Source of the DNA: Ensifer adhaerens
GTDB lineage: Bacteria > Pseudomonadota > Alphaproteobacteria > Rhizobiales > Rhizobiaceae
Direction: 5' to 3'
Assembly: GCF_001270265.1 (NCBI RefSeq)
Contig: NZ_LGAP01000006.1
Location: 167,422-231,421, forward strand
DNA length: 64,000 bases
This document shows positions 1-9,532 of the stretch, one piece after another (the stretch's first letter is position 1; each line of letters begins with the position of its first letter). Position numbers and translations under genes: made by a program. The notes beneath the pieces were generated by a model, which worked only from the letters and a program-made list of their open reading frames with translations, did no database searches and was not told where the DNA came from.

Positions 1-186
1 CGCGGCCTACCCCAGGTACGAGCGCTGCACAGCACCAATGGCCGCTGGGACTTCATTGCAGAACTCGAGGACCGCGATTTGGTGTCGTTCGACGAGACCC
101 TGAGGCGGATCCGACTGATCGACGGCATCACCGTGACGGAGACAAACATCCTGTTGAAAACGAGCAAGCTGACCGGCGCATTTTAG
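1..186 (+). CDS. Lrp/AsnC family transcriptional regulator, C-terminal fragment
   Basis: The window opens inside an open reading frame that ends at a TAG at 184-186. The 61 visible codons give an alternating beta/alpha pattern (RWDFIAEL, FDETLRRIRLIDGI, TVTETNILL) typical of the RAM effector-binding domain at the C-terminus of Lrp/AsnC regulators, where the G-R-W-D-F / D-G-I spacing is common. The N-terminal helix-turn-helix lies outside the window, so the regulated pathway cannot be read. Family assignment is from pattern recognition only. Confidence 0.7.
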   Translation, partial: RGLPQVRALHSTNGRWDFIAELEDRDLVSFDETLRRIRLIDGITVTETNILLKTSKLTGAF

Positions 187-299
187 TGGCTTGTGATTGT
201 GGCGGACGAGGCTGGAAAAGCACGGTTTCGACGCGATTGTTCTTGATTTGTTCTCGTGTTTGTATATGATGTGCGCCTCACCCGAGATTGGAGGATGTC

Positions 300-797
300 A
301 TGGTCATCAATGGCGGCAGGCTGGCCGATCGGCAGATCTGTGTGAAGCTTTTTGTCAGGCATGGCGATGAGGACCGCGCCATTGCCTTTTATCGCGATGT
401 GCTGGGTGCCGAACTGGTGCAGCGGCACGAGTGGCCGAGCGGTATCCTGACCAGCGCCGATCTCAGGATCGGCGAATCCGTCTTCCGGATCGCCGGCGCC
501 AATCCGCGCCGGGACGCGGAGCCGAAGCTTGGCGGGCCGAGATCGCCGCATGCGCTTGGCACGACGGCGGTCATTCTCGAACTGCATGTGAAAGATGTCG
601 ACCGGGTCATCGGCCGGGCGATCGGTGCGGGGGCCGCGCTCAGAAACCCGGCCGAGACGCTGTCGACCGGAGACCGCGTCGGCGCCTTCATCGACCCGTT
701 CGGCCATATCTGGGCGTTGTTCAACGCCATGGAAGATATCGACCTCGCAGATGCCGATATTATCGATCTTGATATCGAGGCCCGCGACGCCGCATAA
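300..797 (+). CDS. VOC family protein (glyoxalase/PhnB-like)
   Basis: A 165-residue protein of the vicinal-oxygen-chelate fold. The N-terminus has the phrase FVRHGDEDRAIAFYRDVLGAE, the usual first beta-alpha-beta unit in which a domain-swapped monomer pairs with a second module. The second half carries FIDPFGHIWAL, the DP.GH.W signature of PhnB-like members. The ATG at 300 is preferred over an upstream TTG at 288 because GGAGG at 290-294 is spaced five bases before it. Substrate is unknown; PhnB-like VOC proteins are often only annotated by fold. It is convergent with the following phosphotransferase. Confidence 0.8.
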   Translation: MVINGGRLADRQICVKLFVRHGDEDRAIAFYRDVLGAELVQRHEWPSGILTSADLRIGESVFRIAGANPRRDAEPKLGGPRSPHALGTTAVILELHVKDVDRVIGRAIGAGAALRNPAETLSTGDRVGAFIDPFGHIWALFNAMEDIDLADADIIDLDIEARDAA

Positions 798-834
798 GGC
801 GGCGCGGGCCATCTTGCCCTTGCTTTCCGCGAGC

Positions 835-1626
835 TCAGAAGAACTCGTCGAGAAGGCAATAGAAGTCGAGCTTTTCGGGATCGGCGCGGCGGATGCCGTA
901 GAGATCGAGAAACGGCTGAACCCATTCCTCCCCGAGATTGTAGGCAATGCTGCGGCAGCTCAGCGCGAGATCCTGGTAGGGGTCGGCGACCCCCAGACGG
1001 CTGCAATCGATAAAGCCGGCGAAGCGACCATCCCTGGCGATGATGTTTGGAAGGCAGGCGTCGCCATGGGTGACGACCAGCTTTCCCTCCCGCGGGATAC
1101 TGGCCTGAAGCTCGACGAACAGTTCTTCCGTCGTCTTTCCGAGCCGCACGTCATCGAAATCGGTCACATCTATAAGGTCTGCTTCGGCACGCAGCTTGGC
1201 GATGGCGATACGCGCGCCGATCCGGTGGTCAAACGGACAGGCGTCGACATCGAGCGCATGCATGCGGCGCAACGCTTCGGCAATGAGGATGACCTGGTCC
1301 GAAGCGGGAAGGGTGCTGGAGGCAAGATCAACACCGTCGACAGCCTCCATCAGCAACCAGTTCTGTTGCGCGTACGCTTCATGGGCGATGATGCGCGGGC
1401 TGGGCATGCCTTGCTTGGCCAGCCATTTGATCCGTTCGGCCTCATCGACGAGCTCGTTAAACGGGCCGGTCTCTTCGACCTTGAGAACCAGGGGCGGCCG
1501 GTCTTCGGCGTGAAACAGGAAGACGCTGGATTCCGATTGGCCAAGGCTATCTTTTCGCCAGTCATAGCCTTTGAGCAGCGGTGCCAGAGCGGGCGGAAGG
1601 TTGATATCGGGAGACTGGAGAGACAA
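835..1626 (-). CDS. APH(3')-type aminoglycoside O-phosphotransferase
   Basis: A 263-residue protein, the usual length for APH(3') enzymes, which transfer phosphate from a nucleotide to the 3'-hydroxyl of kanamycin/neomycin-type aminoglycosides. Visible elements are the ATP-anchoring lysine in LVLKVE (K49), the catalytic loop HGDACLPN (residues 187-194, D189), the metal-binding FIDCSRLGVADPYQDLA (D207), and a C-terminal LLDEFF, which matches the DEFF ending of APH(3') proteins. No transposon or integron signature flanks it, so it looks like a resident chromosomal gene rather than a recently acquired cassette. Actual resistance is not shown by the sequence. Confidence 0.87.
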   Translation of the reverse strand: MSLQSPDINLPPALAPLLKGYDWRKDSLGQSESSVFLFHAEDRPPLVLKVEETGPFNELVDEAERIKWLAKQGMPSPRIIAHEAYAQQNWLLMEAVDGVDLASSTLPASDQVILIAEALRRMHALDVDACPFDHRIGARIAIAKLRAEADLIDVTDFDDVRLGKTTEELFVELQASIPREGKLVVTHGDACLPNIIARDGRFAGFIDCSRLGVADPYQDLALSCRSIAYNLGEEWVQPFLDLYGIRRADPEKLDFYCLLDEFF

Positions 1627-1775
1627 AAAGCCACCTGAAAATATGAGTTATCGTCAAAATGCACCTTGTGCGCGAGAGGGCATGTAAGGATGGCATTGGG
1701 CAAAATCCATGTCGGCAATGAGTCAAGCACGACCGGTCTCCGCGAAATCTTGATGCGACCCACGCAAAATACCCC

Positions 1776-1806
1776 TTGAGCCGAACCTAAGGTCATACCT
1801 TAGAAG
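1776..1806 (+). promoter_or_regulatory. Candidate MerR-type promoter and operator
   Basis: A perfect inverted repeat CTAAGGT-CAT-ACCTTAG occupies 1787-1803. It lies between a -35-like TTGAGC (1776-1781) and a -10-like TAGAAG (1801-1806) that are 19 bases apart. An over-long 19-bp spacer holding a dyad is the hallmark of MerR-controlled promoters. The start codon of the MerR gene follows at 1826, which suggests autoregulation. Confidence 0.6.
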
Positions 1807-1825
1807 ATAGTTCCGGGAGGCTTCC

Positions 1826-2914
1826 ATGAGCGACAAGCGAAACCCTGATCACCTTTTGTCCGCTGCCGAATGCGCCGATCGTCTTGGCCTTACCGTGCGG
1901 GCGCTGCGCGTCTACGAGGATCGCGGGCTTATCGCGCCGCGCCGGACGGAAAAGAACTGGCGACTCTATGGCGGCGCGGAAATCGCCCGGCTGACCGAGA
2001 TCCTCGCCTTGAAGCGTCTCGGCCTCAGCTTGACCCGGATCACCGTCTTGCTTGCCGGCGCGGCACCGGACCTCGGCCAGACACTGACGATCCAGCAATC
2101 CGCGCTCATCGATTTGCGCGACCGGGTCGAACACAGCCTGTCGCTGATCGGCGCGGCCCTCGAGAAGATCGGCAGTGGTGAAGCCGTCTCGATCAACGAA
2201 CTCACAACGCTAGCCAAGGAGACCAGGATGACCGATCTATCGCCCGATGCCGTCGAATGGCGACGTTACGAACAGTCGCGCCCGCGGCGAGAAGTTCCTT
2301 TCGATCCTGAAAAACACGGCGCCCTTGTCGGTGACTTCCAACTCGACAATGGCGATGTGCTAACGATAAGGCTTCGCGAGAATGGTCTGTCGGCGCAACT
2401 GGCGGGACAAAGCGCTGTCGACATTTACCCGGAGGCAGACGACGCCTTCTTCTACCGCGTGGTCACCGCACAGCTTACCTTCGAGCGCGATGAGAGCGGC
2501 CGCCCTGTGCGTGTAGTCCTGCATCAGCACGGGCACGCGCTGACGGCCAAGCGCATCGAGGAAACAACGGCGCGGGCGCTGGCCGACGGGCTGGAAAAGC
2601 GCGTGAAGGAGAAGATCCCGTTTCCAAACAGTGAGACCTTGCTTCGCCGCATCATTGCCGAGCATCAGCGTGGGATGCCCGACTACGAAGCGATGATCGC
2701 GCCGCTCGCCGCCCTGGCGCAGCAGCAAATCAAGATGATCAAGGCAGAGTTCGACCGTTTGGGGCCGCTGCGGTCGCTCACATTCAAGGGGGTAATGCAG
2801 GACGGTGGCTGGGACGTCTACGACGCCCGCTTCGAAAACGGCACGTTGGAATGCGGCTTCACGCTCGCTGCCGATGGCAAGTTCAGCGGGATCTATTTTC
2901 GTCCTGGGCTATGA
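1826..2914 (+). CDS. MerR family regulator with large C-terminal sensory region
   Basis: A 362-residue protein. Residues about 10-80 are a MerR winged helix-turn-helix (LSAAECADRLGLTVRALRVYEDRGLI, then RRTEKNWRLYGGAEIARL), and residues about 80-125 form the dimerisation helix. The remaining 230 residues are not a classic short MerR sensor. They include two beta-rich stretches (GALVGDFQLDNGDVLTIRLRENGL and WDVYDARFENGTLECGFTLAADGKFSGIYF) that resemble lipocalin-like DUF3471-type domains. GGGAGG at 1815-1820 is a good ribosome binding site for the ATG. The dyad upstream suggests it controls itself. Its inducing ligand is unknown. Confidence 0.8.
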   Translation: MSDKRNPDHLLSAAECADRLGLTVRALRVYEDRGLIAPRRTEKNWRLYGGAEIARLTEILALKRLGLSLTRITVLLAGAAPDLGQTLTIQQSALIDLRDRVEHSLSLIGAALEKIGSGEAVSINELTTLAKETRMTDLSPDAVEWRRYEQSRPRREVPFDPEKHGALVGDFQLDNGDVLTIRLRENGLSAQLAGQSAVDIYPEADDAFFYRVVTAQLTFERDESGRPVRVVLHQHGHALTAKRIEETTARALADGLEKRVKEKIPFPNSETLLRRIIAEHQRGMPDYEAMIAPLAALAQQQIKMIKAEFDRLGPLRSLTFKGVMQDGGWDVYDARFENGTLECGFTLAADGKFSGIYFRPGL

Positions 2915-3051
2915 CCAGGGGACTGCCAGAGTCGCTGATGGGACCGCGCTCAGGAATGAACAAGCCCGCTGATCGCGATCGATCCGCGGACTTGTTGGTT
3001 TTCGCGAAAGCAGGCGAGCCTACAGCCGAGGTGGCATTGGCGACAGCCCGC

Positions 3052-6000
3052 TCAATATTCCTTTTCGAAGAAGATGCCGCCCGACGCCGAGCCGTCGCCG
3101 GCGGCAGAGCCCTTCAGCTTGACGCCCTTGCCGACATCGAGATTGATCACGGCCTTGCTGGAGCCTGAATCGGCGCCTTGCTGCAGTTCGATATAGGTGC
3201 GGTCGTTGAGATACTTGCCGGCGCGCACCGAGGCGCCGCCGTTCTCGTCGGTGGTAACGTCGAGATCGTCGACGCCGAGCTTGTTGCGCAGGCCGTCGAG
3301 CAGCGAGGTCGAGCCACCGCCCGCCAGCTGGCTGACGGCGGAGGCAAGCTGGGCAATCTGGAAGGCCGAGAGGTTGGACAGCGAGCGGTTGAAGATCAGC
3401 TGCGCCAAAATTTCGTCCTGGGGCAGGGCGGGCGACGACGAGAAGGTGATCTGCGGGTTGTTGGCAAGACCGGCGACGTTGACGGTGATGGTCGTCGCGC
3501 CGGCGGTCGATGTCGCCTTGAGATCAAGCGTCGGGATCAGGTCGCCGCCAAAACCGATGGTGCCATCGGTAAAGGTCAGGCGCTTGCCGAGGATTTCCAG
3601 ACGACCGCGGCGCATCTCGAAACCGCCGGAGATGGTCGGCTGCACCGCCGTGCCGCGGATCGTCAGGTTGCCGCCGAGCTCGGCATCGATGCCGCGCCCG
3701 CGCACGAAGACCTGATTGGCGGTGACGCCGAGATCGAAGGCGATGACGCCGCTGGCATTGGCGCCCGCCGGCTTCTCGTCCTTGCGCAGGTCCTTGGCCA
3801 TCTGCTGCACCTTGGCCGGCGCGTTCTTGTGTTTGATGTCGATGGCCGAAAGCGAGGTCGGCAGCTTCTCGGGAATGGTAATCGCCGCCTTGCGGATCGT
3901 CACCTTGCCGCCGAGTGTCGGCGTGGCCGCCAGCTGACCGGTCAAGGTCATCTCGCCGGCGAGCTGGGCGTTGAACAGCGTGCCGTCGACATAGGTCGCG
4001 TTGTTCAGCCGGATCGCCAGGTTGGCCGGAAAACCGGAGCCGGGAACGGTGCCGACCGTGCCGGTGACCTCGACCGAGCCGCCAGTTGCAAGGTTGGCGG
4101 AAAGCTTGGAGATCGTCGCCTGCTTGCCGTCGAGCGCGACATTGGCCGTCAGGTTGTTGAGCGCGAGGTTGCGCCGGACGTCGACGAGGCGTCCGCCTGA
4201 TGTGGTGATCGTGCCGGCAATCTGCGGCGCCTTGGCCGAGCCGGAAATCGAAAGATCGACTGCGGCCTGACCGGTGAGGGTGAAGCCCTGCTGTGCCATC
4301 AGATTGGCAATCAGCGCGAAGGGTACATTGCCGTTGAACTTCATGGAGATCGGCATGTTGCCGCCGATATCGACATTGCCGCCGCCCTTGAAGGCAAGGC
4401 CACCGGCGCCGGAAAGCGTGGTGTCGAGCGTCACACGGTTGTTGACGAACTTGCCGTTTGCCGAAATGTCGAAGGCGCCGACGCCGGCGGTGCGCGCTGC
4501 TGCGAGCGAGGCGCCGGACCATTTGAGGTTATAGACGACGACCGGTGCTGCCGCCGTTCCGTCGACGTCGACAGTGCCGCCGATCGCCCCTTCCGCACCG
4601 AGACCCGGGGCGAAGGCGTTGATGAGGGCTGCAGGCAGGGCGTTGAGCTTTGCGGTGATATCAAGCTTTTCACCGGCGGTGCCGCTCACTGCGATCGTGC
4701 CCTTCGATGCCTGGATGGTCAGGCCGTTGAGGCGCACGGTGCCTTTCTCGATCGCGATCACGGTCGGTGCCGCAAGCTTCAGCGCAATCCGCTTCGGCGT
4801 GGCGCCGAAGGAGGAAAGACGGATTTCCGTACGGCCGCCCGAACTCGTCAGATCGCCCTTGGCCGTCAAGGGCCCGCCGTCATACTTGCCGTCGATGGCA
4901 AAGCCTGTCTTGCCCGCCTGCTGGGTGAAATTGAGGCTCAACCCGGAGACCCGGTTGGCGCCCTGGGCAATTGTCTCCGCCCGCACACTGCCCTTGATCG
5001 CCAGCGCCGAAAGGTCGGCAATGGTGATGTCGGCCGTCGGCTTGGCGATCGTCAGGTCGTCGCGCTTGATGCCGCTGCCGCCGGCTTTGAGAACGATGGA
5101 GGTGATGCCGTTGGTTGTCCGGATCGCTGCCGATCCGGCGAGGTCGCCGGAGGCCTTCTGGCCGGCCATGGCGGCAAGCAGTCCAAGGTCCGGAAGCTTG
5201 AAATCGACGGTGCCGTCCGGCTTGAAGTCAGGGGTGAAGTTGATCGCCCCGGTCAGCGTGTTCTCACCGATCCTGGCTTCAAGCACCGGGATCGATGTGC
5301 GTCCACCCCTGGAGACGACGTCGGCACGCACGTCGATCGGCTGGCCGTCGAGCGCACCGGTTGCCGTCAGCTTGGCCTGTGGGCTGCTCTGGTTCGCGGT
5401 CGCGTCGGCGTTGATCGTCAGGTCGCTGAGCGTGCGGCCGGCGAGCGTCGCGCCGCTTGAGGACAGTTCCGCCTTGATGGCGAGTTCGGTGAGCGGCCCG
5501 GTGACGGCGGCGGTGAAGTCGGCCTTGCCCTTGGCGTCGGCCAGGAGCTTGCCGAGATCCGGCAGAACACCCTTGAGGTCCGCGGTCAGATTACCGTCGG
5601 CGAGCGCGACCGAGCCGGCTGCCTCGATCGTCCCAGATTTGAGATCGATGTTCTCGACGGTGACGCTGCCATCGGAGCCGGTCTTGAGGCTTCCCGCAAG
5701 CGCGATGGTGTCGTCGAACTTTGCTGCGGCAGCCGGCGGCAGGACGCCCGGGACGGTAAAGAGCTTGAAGGTCGCGGCAACCGTGTTGTCTTCGCGCGAG
5801 AAGGCGCCTTCGACCGTGCCGCCGATGCCGGGGCTTTCGAGCGTCACCGGGGCAAAGGCGATGCTGTCCTTGGCGACGGAGATGTCGCCGACGATCTTCA
5901 TCGGCGCCTGGACCAACCGGGCAAGATCGGCGTTGTCGAAGCCGGCCTGGCCGACCTCGACCGTCGTCTTGATCGGGCCCGACTGTGTCGCCAGGTTGAA

Positions 6001-7227
6001 GCCATCGCTCTCAGCCGACAGCTTGACCGCGCCGAGCGCCACGTCCGGCAGTGCGACGGAGGCGACATCCGCCGCAACGTCGAGGATTGCCGATTGGGCA
6101 TCGCCGAGCAGCGACAGATTGACAGTGTTGATCAGGACGCGGGCTTCGCCCTTTTCCAGCGGCCAGCGGAAATCGATCGCGCCATTGGTGCCGGCAAGCC
6201 TCGCTTGCAGATTGTTCTCGCCCTTGCTGTCGAAGGTGCCGAAGGCGCCGAAGGTGAGTGCGCCGGTCGTCACCTGGCCCTTGTCGACCCGCACCATGCC
6301 CTTGCCGTCGAAGGCGGCAGCGACGTCGATGCCGGTCTGACCTTCGAACATCGGACGCAGCGCCGGCGGCATCAGGGAACCAAAGCCACCGCCGCCGTTG
6401 ACCGTCAGCCGATGCATGCCGTCAGGTGTCTGGACATGACGGCCGTCGAGCTTGAGGATCTCGGTGCCGTCGAGCGCTGCCGTTCCGGTTCCGGCCCAGT
6501 CGGACAGCGGTCCTTCGCCAGTCAGCTTGATGCTGACGGCGGGTTCGTTCGGCAGGCGCAGAAGTTTCGCGAGCACGCCGTTCGCAGGCTCGTCGACAAC
6601 GGCTTCGAGTTTCAGCTCGTTGCCGGCGGGATTGAAGACGATGTCGGCAACGGCGCGGGCTTCGGGCCGGTCGCGCTGCGCTGCAGTTATGGCGAGTGCG
6701 ATGCTCTCGTTGGTGGCGTTGACCTTGCCGCTCGCGGTCAGGAACTGGTCCTCGCCGGCAATTGCCTTGCCGATGACAATTTCCTTGAGATCGATCGCGT
6801 CGATCTTGACGTCGACCGGCAGCGCGAAGGTCGAACGCACTTCCTTGGTTTCCGTCGAGGGCACCGGCAGGCGCTCGACGCGGACGGAGCCGGCCGAAAT
6901 CGCCGCGGCGTCGAAGCGGAAGGAGAGGAGGGCCGCGGGCGACCAGTTGAGCGAGAGGTCGCGAACCTCCGCATAGATGCCCTCACCATCGAACAGTGTC
7001 ACGCTGCCGGCGGTAAACTGGCCGGTCAACAACGGGCTCGGGTCGACAATCCGCACGATCTGGTCCGGGGTCGCCGCATATTTCTCGATCGCCCAGGCGA
7101 CAAGGCGGGCGCCGGGTGTTGTGAAGCCCACGAAGGCGACGAGAAGAAGAGCAGCGACCGCAAATACGCTTAGCACATAAAGGCAATAGCGCAGCGTCGC
7201 GCGAAGAAAGCGGACGACGTGATTCAT
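3052..7227 (-). CDS. tamB: Translocation and assembly module protein TamB
   Basis: A 1391-residue protein with one N-terminal membrane anchor (residues about 10-32, LYVLSVFAVAALLLVAFVGF) followed by a very long repetitive beta-strand-rich AsmA/TamB region. The C-terminal TamB (DUF490) domain carries phrases such as RGRLEILGKRLTFTDGTIGF and LPQDEILAQLIFNRSLSNLSAFQIAQLA that are diagnostic. TamB spans the periplasm and works with TamA in outer-membrane protein insertion and/or lipid transport to the outer membrane. It lies 112 bases downstream of tamA on the same strand, the usual order. Length is normal for alphaproteobacterial TamB. Confidence 0.93.
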   Translation of the reverse strand: MNHVVRFLRATLRYCLYVLSVFAVAALLLVAFVGFTTPGARLVAWAIEKYAATPDQIVRIVDPSPLLTGQFTAGSVTLFDGEGIYAEVRDLSLNWSPAALLSFRFDAAAISAGSVRVERLPVPSTETKEVRSTFALPVDVKIDAIDLKEIVIGKAIAGEDQFLTASGKVNATNESIALAITAAQRDRPEARAVADIVFNPAGNELKLEAVVDEPANGVLAKLLRLPNEPAVSIKLTGEGPLSDWAGTGTAALDGTEILKLDGRHVQTPDGMHRLTVNGGGGFGSLMPPALRPMFEGQTGIDVAAAFDGKGMVRVDKGQVTTGALTFGAFGTFDSKGENNLQARLAGTNGAIDFRWPLEKGEARVLINTVNLSLLGDAQSAILDVAADVASVALPDVALGAVKLSAESDGFNLATQSGPIKTTVEVGQAGFDNADLARLVQAPMKIVGDISVAKDSIAFAPVTLESPGIGGTVEGAFSREDNTVAATFKLFTVPGVLPPAAAAKFDDTIALAGSLKTGSDGSVTVENIDLKSGTIEAAGSVALADGNLTADLKGVLPDLGKLLADAKGKADFTAAVTGPLTELAIKAELSSSGATLAGRTLSDLTINADATANQSSPQAKLTATGALDGQPIDVRADVVSRGGRTSIPVLEARIGENTLTGAINFTPDFKPDGTVDFKLPDLGLLAAMAGQKASGDLAGSAAIRTTNGITSIVLKAGGSGIKRDDLTIAKPTADITIADLSALAIKGSVRAETIAQGANRVSGLSLNFTQQAGKTGFAIDGKYDGGPLTAKGDLTSSGGRTEIRLSSFGATPKRIALKLAAPTVIAIEKGTVRLNGLTIQASKGTIAVSGTAGEKLDITAKLNALPAALINAFAPGLGAEGAIGGTVDVDGTAAAPVVVYNLKWSGASLAAARTAGVGAFDISANGKFVNNRVTLDTTLSGAGGLAFKGGGNVDIGGNMPISMKFNGNVPFALIANLMAQQGFTLTGQAAVDLSISGSAKAPQIAGTITTSGGRLVDVRRNLALNNLTANVALDGKQATISKLSANLATGGSVEVTGTVGTVPGSGFPANLAIRLNNATYVDGTLFNAQLAGEMTLTGQLAATPTLGGKVTIRKAAITIPEKLPTSLSAIDIKHKNAPAKVQQMAKDLRKDEKPAGANASGVIAFDLGVTANQVFVRGRGIDAELGGNLTIRGTAVQPTISGGFEMRRGRLEILGKRLTFTDGTIGFGGDLIPTLDLKATSTAGATTITVNVAGLANNPQITFSSSPALPQDEILAQLIFNRSLSNLSAFQIAQLASAVSQLAGGGSTSLLDGLRNKLGVDDLDVTTDENGGASVRAGKYLNDRTYIELQQGADSGSSKAVINLDVGKGVKLKGSAAGDGSASGGIFFEKEY

Positions 7228-7339
7228 GATCTATCCATAACGCAACTTGCGCCGCTGCGGTATCTTTGGTGAGCGAAACTACGGAGCTTGGGTGAAATTT
7301 ACCGGCTGCGACGCAGAAATCGGCCGACACCAGTACTGA

Positions 7340-9265
7340 TCAGAAGGATTGGCCGATACCGGCATAGATGCCGTAGCTGGTGCCGCCCGGATATTTGTTG
7401 AGCGGCATGGCCACATCGAGACGGATCGGCCCAAACGGCGTCTGATAGCGAAGGCCGATGCCGGCGCCGGCGCGAATGTCGGAGAAATCAGGCGTCGTGC
7501 TTGCGGACACCGTGCCGGCGTCGATGAAGGGAACGATGCCGATCGTGTCGGTGATGGCGATGCGGGCTTCGAGCGAGGCGTTGACATAAGAGCGCCCGCC
7601 GGTCTCCTCGTTGTCGGCATTGCGCGGGCTGATCTCCTGGTAGGAATAGCCGCGCACCGAGCCGCCGCCGCCGAGATAGAAGCGGCGATTGGCCGGAATG
7701 TCGGCAAGGCCATCGCCGCCGACCAGCACGCCTGCACCGATCTTGCCGGCAAGGACGAACCGCTTCTCGTCACCAAGGGCGTGATAGCCCGAAGCGGACG
7801 CCTCGAAGGACGAGAAGAAGGTCTGGCCCTTGATTTCGTAGCTCGGCTTGGCGTTGATGAGTGCGCGGTAACCCTCGGTCGCGTTCAGTTTGTCGTCGCG
7901 GGTGTCGCGGACATATTCGAGCGGAATGGCGGCGGTAAGGTAGGAGTTCGAGCCGAAGGCGTCGTCGACATCCGCCCAACTCAGCTCGCCGCCACCCGAA
8001 ACGGTGTCTGTCGGCGATAGTTCGAATGTGGCGCCGGCCGCACCGGTCAGGATCTTGGCGCGATAGGCATCCGGGTCCTGGATGTTGGCTTTGAGGCTTG
8101 CAGTAAAGGTCGAGGCCGGACCGAAGGCGCCGGGCTTGGCAAAGAGAATGCCGGCAGAATAGTCGAGCTTGTCGATCTCCTGGGTCTCGCCGATACGGTC
8201 GATCGAGCCCTCGATGCGCAGCGATTCCGCCCGACCGAACAGGTTGCGGTGACCCCAATAGCCGGAAAGCCCGAGGCCGTCCGTCGTCGAGACCTGGGCG
8301 CCGAAGCCGAAATAGCGGTGCTTGCCCTCGGATACCTCGATCTTCATCGGAATGGAGCCATCGGGCGAAAGCGTGTCGGCTTCCTTGATGGTGACGCTCG
8401 AGAACACGCCGAGCTGGCGCAGCCGCTCGGAGGCCCTGCGGATGTCCTCGGGCGAATAGGGGCGGCCTTCGTTGAGCCTGGAATAATCGCGAACGAAACC
8501 CGGATCGACCGTCTTGGTTCCGGAAACGCTGACCTCGCCGACGGGCGCCACCGGCCCGCTTTCGGCTGATATCACCACGTCGACGGTCGAATCCGCGTGA
8601 TCGGCAACGACGCTGCGTTCGGTCAGCTTGGCAAGCGGCCGTCCCTGCTCGCGCAGATCGTCGACGACCTTTTCGCCGGCCTTGATGATCCGCGTCGAAT
8701 CCGCCCTTGTTCCGAGCGCGAGATCATAGTCGGCGGGATTGAGGCCGGCGGCATCGCCTTCGAACTTGACCGAGCCAAGTGAAAACACCGGACCCGGCGT
8801 CACGCTGACGGTGACGGGTATGGCCTGGCCGTCCGGGAAGGCCGGATCGGGTGGCAGACTGTCGATGTCCTGGCCGTTGATCCTTATTGCGACCGTGCCG
8901 CCGTAGCGCGCCTTTTCATAGAGTGCGGCCAGCAGGCGGTCGCGGTCGTCGCGGGCGCGGATCGCAAGGCCGAGGTCGCCGGAAACCGGTTTTTCCTGGC
9001 CCTGGACCAACTGCGAGCTGTTTTCAAGCGCCTCTTTGAGTTCCTTGTCGTCCGTGCCGGCCTCGAAGGTGAGGGTGTAGTTGACCGGGTCGATGACCTG
9101 GGCTTCGTCCTCGTCGCCCTCGAAAAACGTCATGCCGAAGATCTTGAACGCATAGGCCTTGGTCGCGGACATGGGGCCGAGCGCGCACGAGGCGGCAACC
9201 GCGAGCGCAGTCGCTGCCTTCCAGTACGCAATACTCGACCGTGGTGGGGACATTCGCTTCCGCAT
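7340..9265 (-). CDS. tamA: Outer-membrane assembly factor TamA (Omp85 family)
   Basis: A 641-residue Omp85 protein with an N-terminal export signal (residues about 10-38), POTRA domains (about 60-300, including VDVVISAESGPVAPVGEVSVSG) and a 16-strand barrel. The conserved L6 motif VRGY is seen in RRFYLGGGGSVRGYSYQ, and the protein ends in the aromatic GIGQSF beta-signal. TamA is the outer-membrane partner of TamB. The ATG at 9265 gives MRKRM; a second ATG four codons later is also possible. Co-transcription with tamB is expected from the orientation and the short gap. Confidence 0.93.
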   Translation of the reverse strand: MRKRMSPPRSSIAYWKAATALAVAASCALGPMSATKAYAFKIFGMTFFEGDEDEAQVIDPVNYTLTFEAGTDDKELKEALENSSQLVQGQEKPVSGDLGLAIRARDDRDRLLAALYEKARYGGTVAIRINGQDIDSLPPDPAFPDGQAIPVTVSVTPGPVFSLGSVKFEGDAAGLNPADYDLALGTRADSTRIIKAGEKVVDDLREQGRPLAKLTERSVVADHADSTVDVVISAESGPVAPVGEVSVSGTKTVDPGFVRDYSRLNEGRPYSPEDIRRASERLRQLGVFSSVTIKEADTLSPDGSIPMKIEVSEGKHRYFGFGAQVSTTDGLGLSGYWGHRNLFGRAESLRIEGSIDRIGETQEIDKLDYSAGILFAKPGAFGPASTFTASLKANIQDPDAYRAKILTGAAGATFELSPTDTVSGGGELSWADVDDAFGSNSYLTAAIPLEYVRDTRDDKLNATEGYRALINAKPSYEIKGQTFFSSFEASASGYHALGDEKRFVLAGKIGAGVLVGGDGLADIPANRRFYLGGGGSVRGYSYQEISPRNADNEETGGRSYVNASLEARIAITDTIGIVPFIDAGTVSASTTPDFSDIRAGAGIGLRYQTPFGPIRLDVAMPLNKYPGGTSYGIYAGIGQSF

Positions 9266-9532
9266 CCCGTCTTAAGGCGACCCAATACAAACTGCCTTCT
9301 ATGCGGCGGGGTCACTATTGCATGCCTAAGGTTTTCCATCTGTTAACGATGACGGCCGCCCGCATCCACCCCTAAGGCCCCGATTCCGCGTCGATTCCTT
9401 TGAAAAAGATCCGGAATGTTGTCAGCGCAGCACAAAATCCGGGCGCTTCGGCCAAGATGTCGGTGGCGGCGTACGGCTCGCGGTCGGCGTTTGCAGCGCG
9501 TTGGGTGGTCACGTCGACGCAACTGAACGCGG

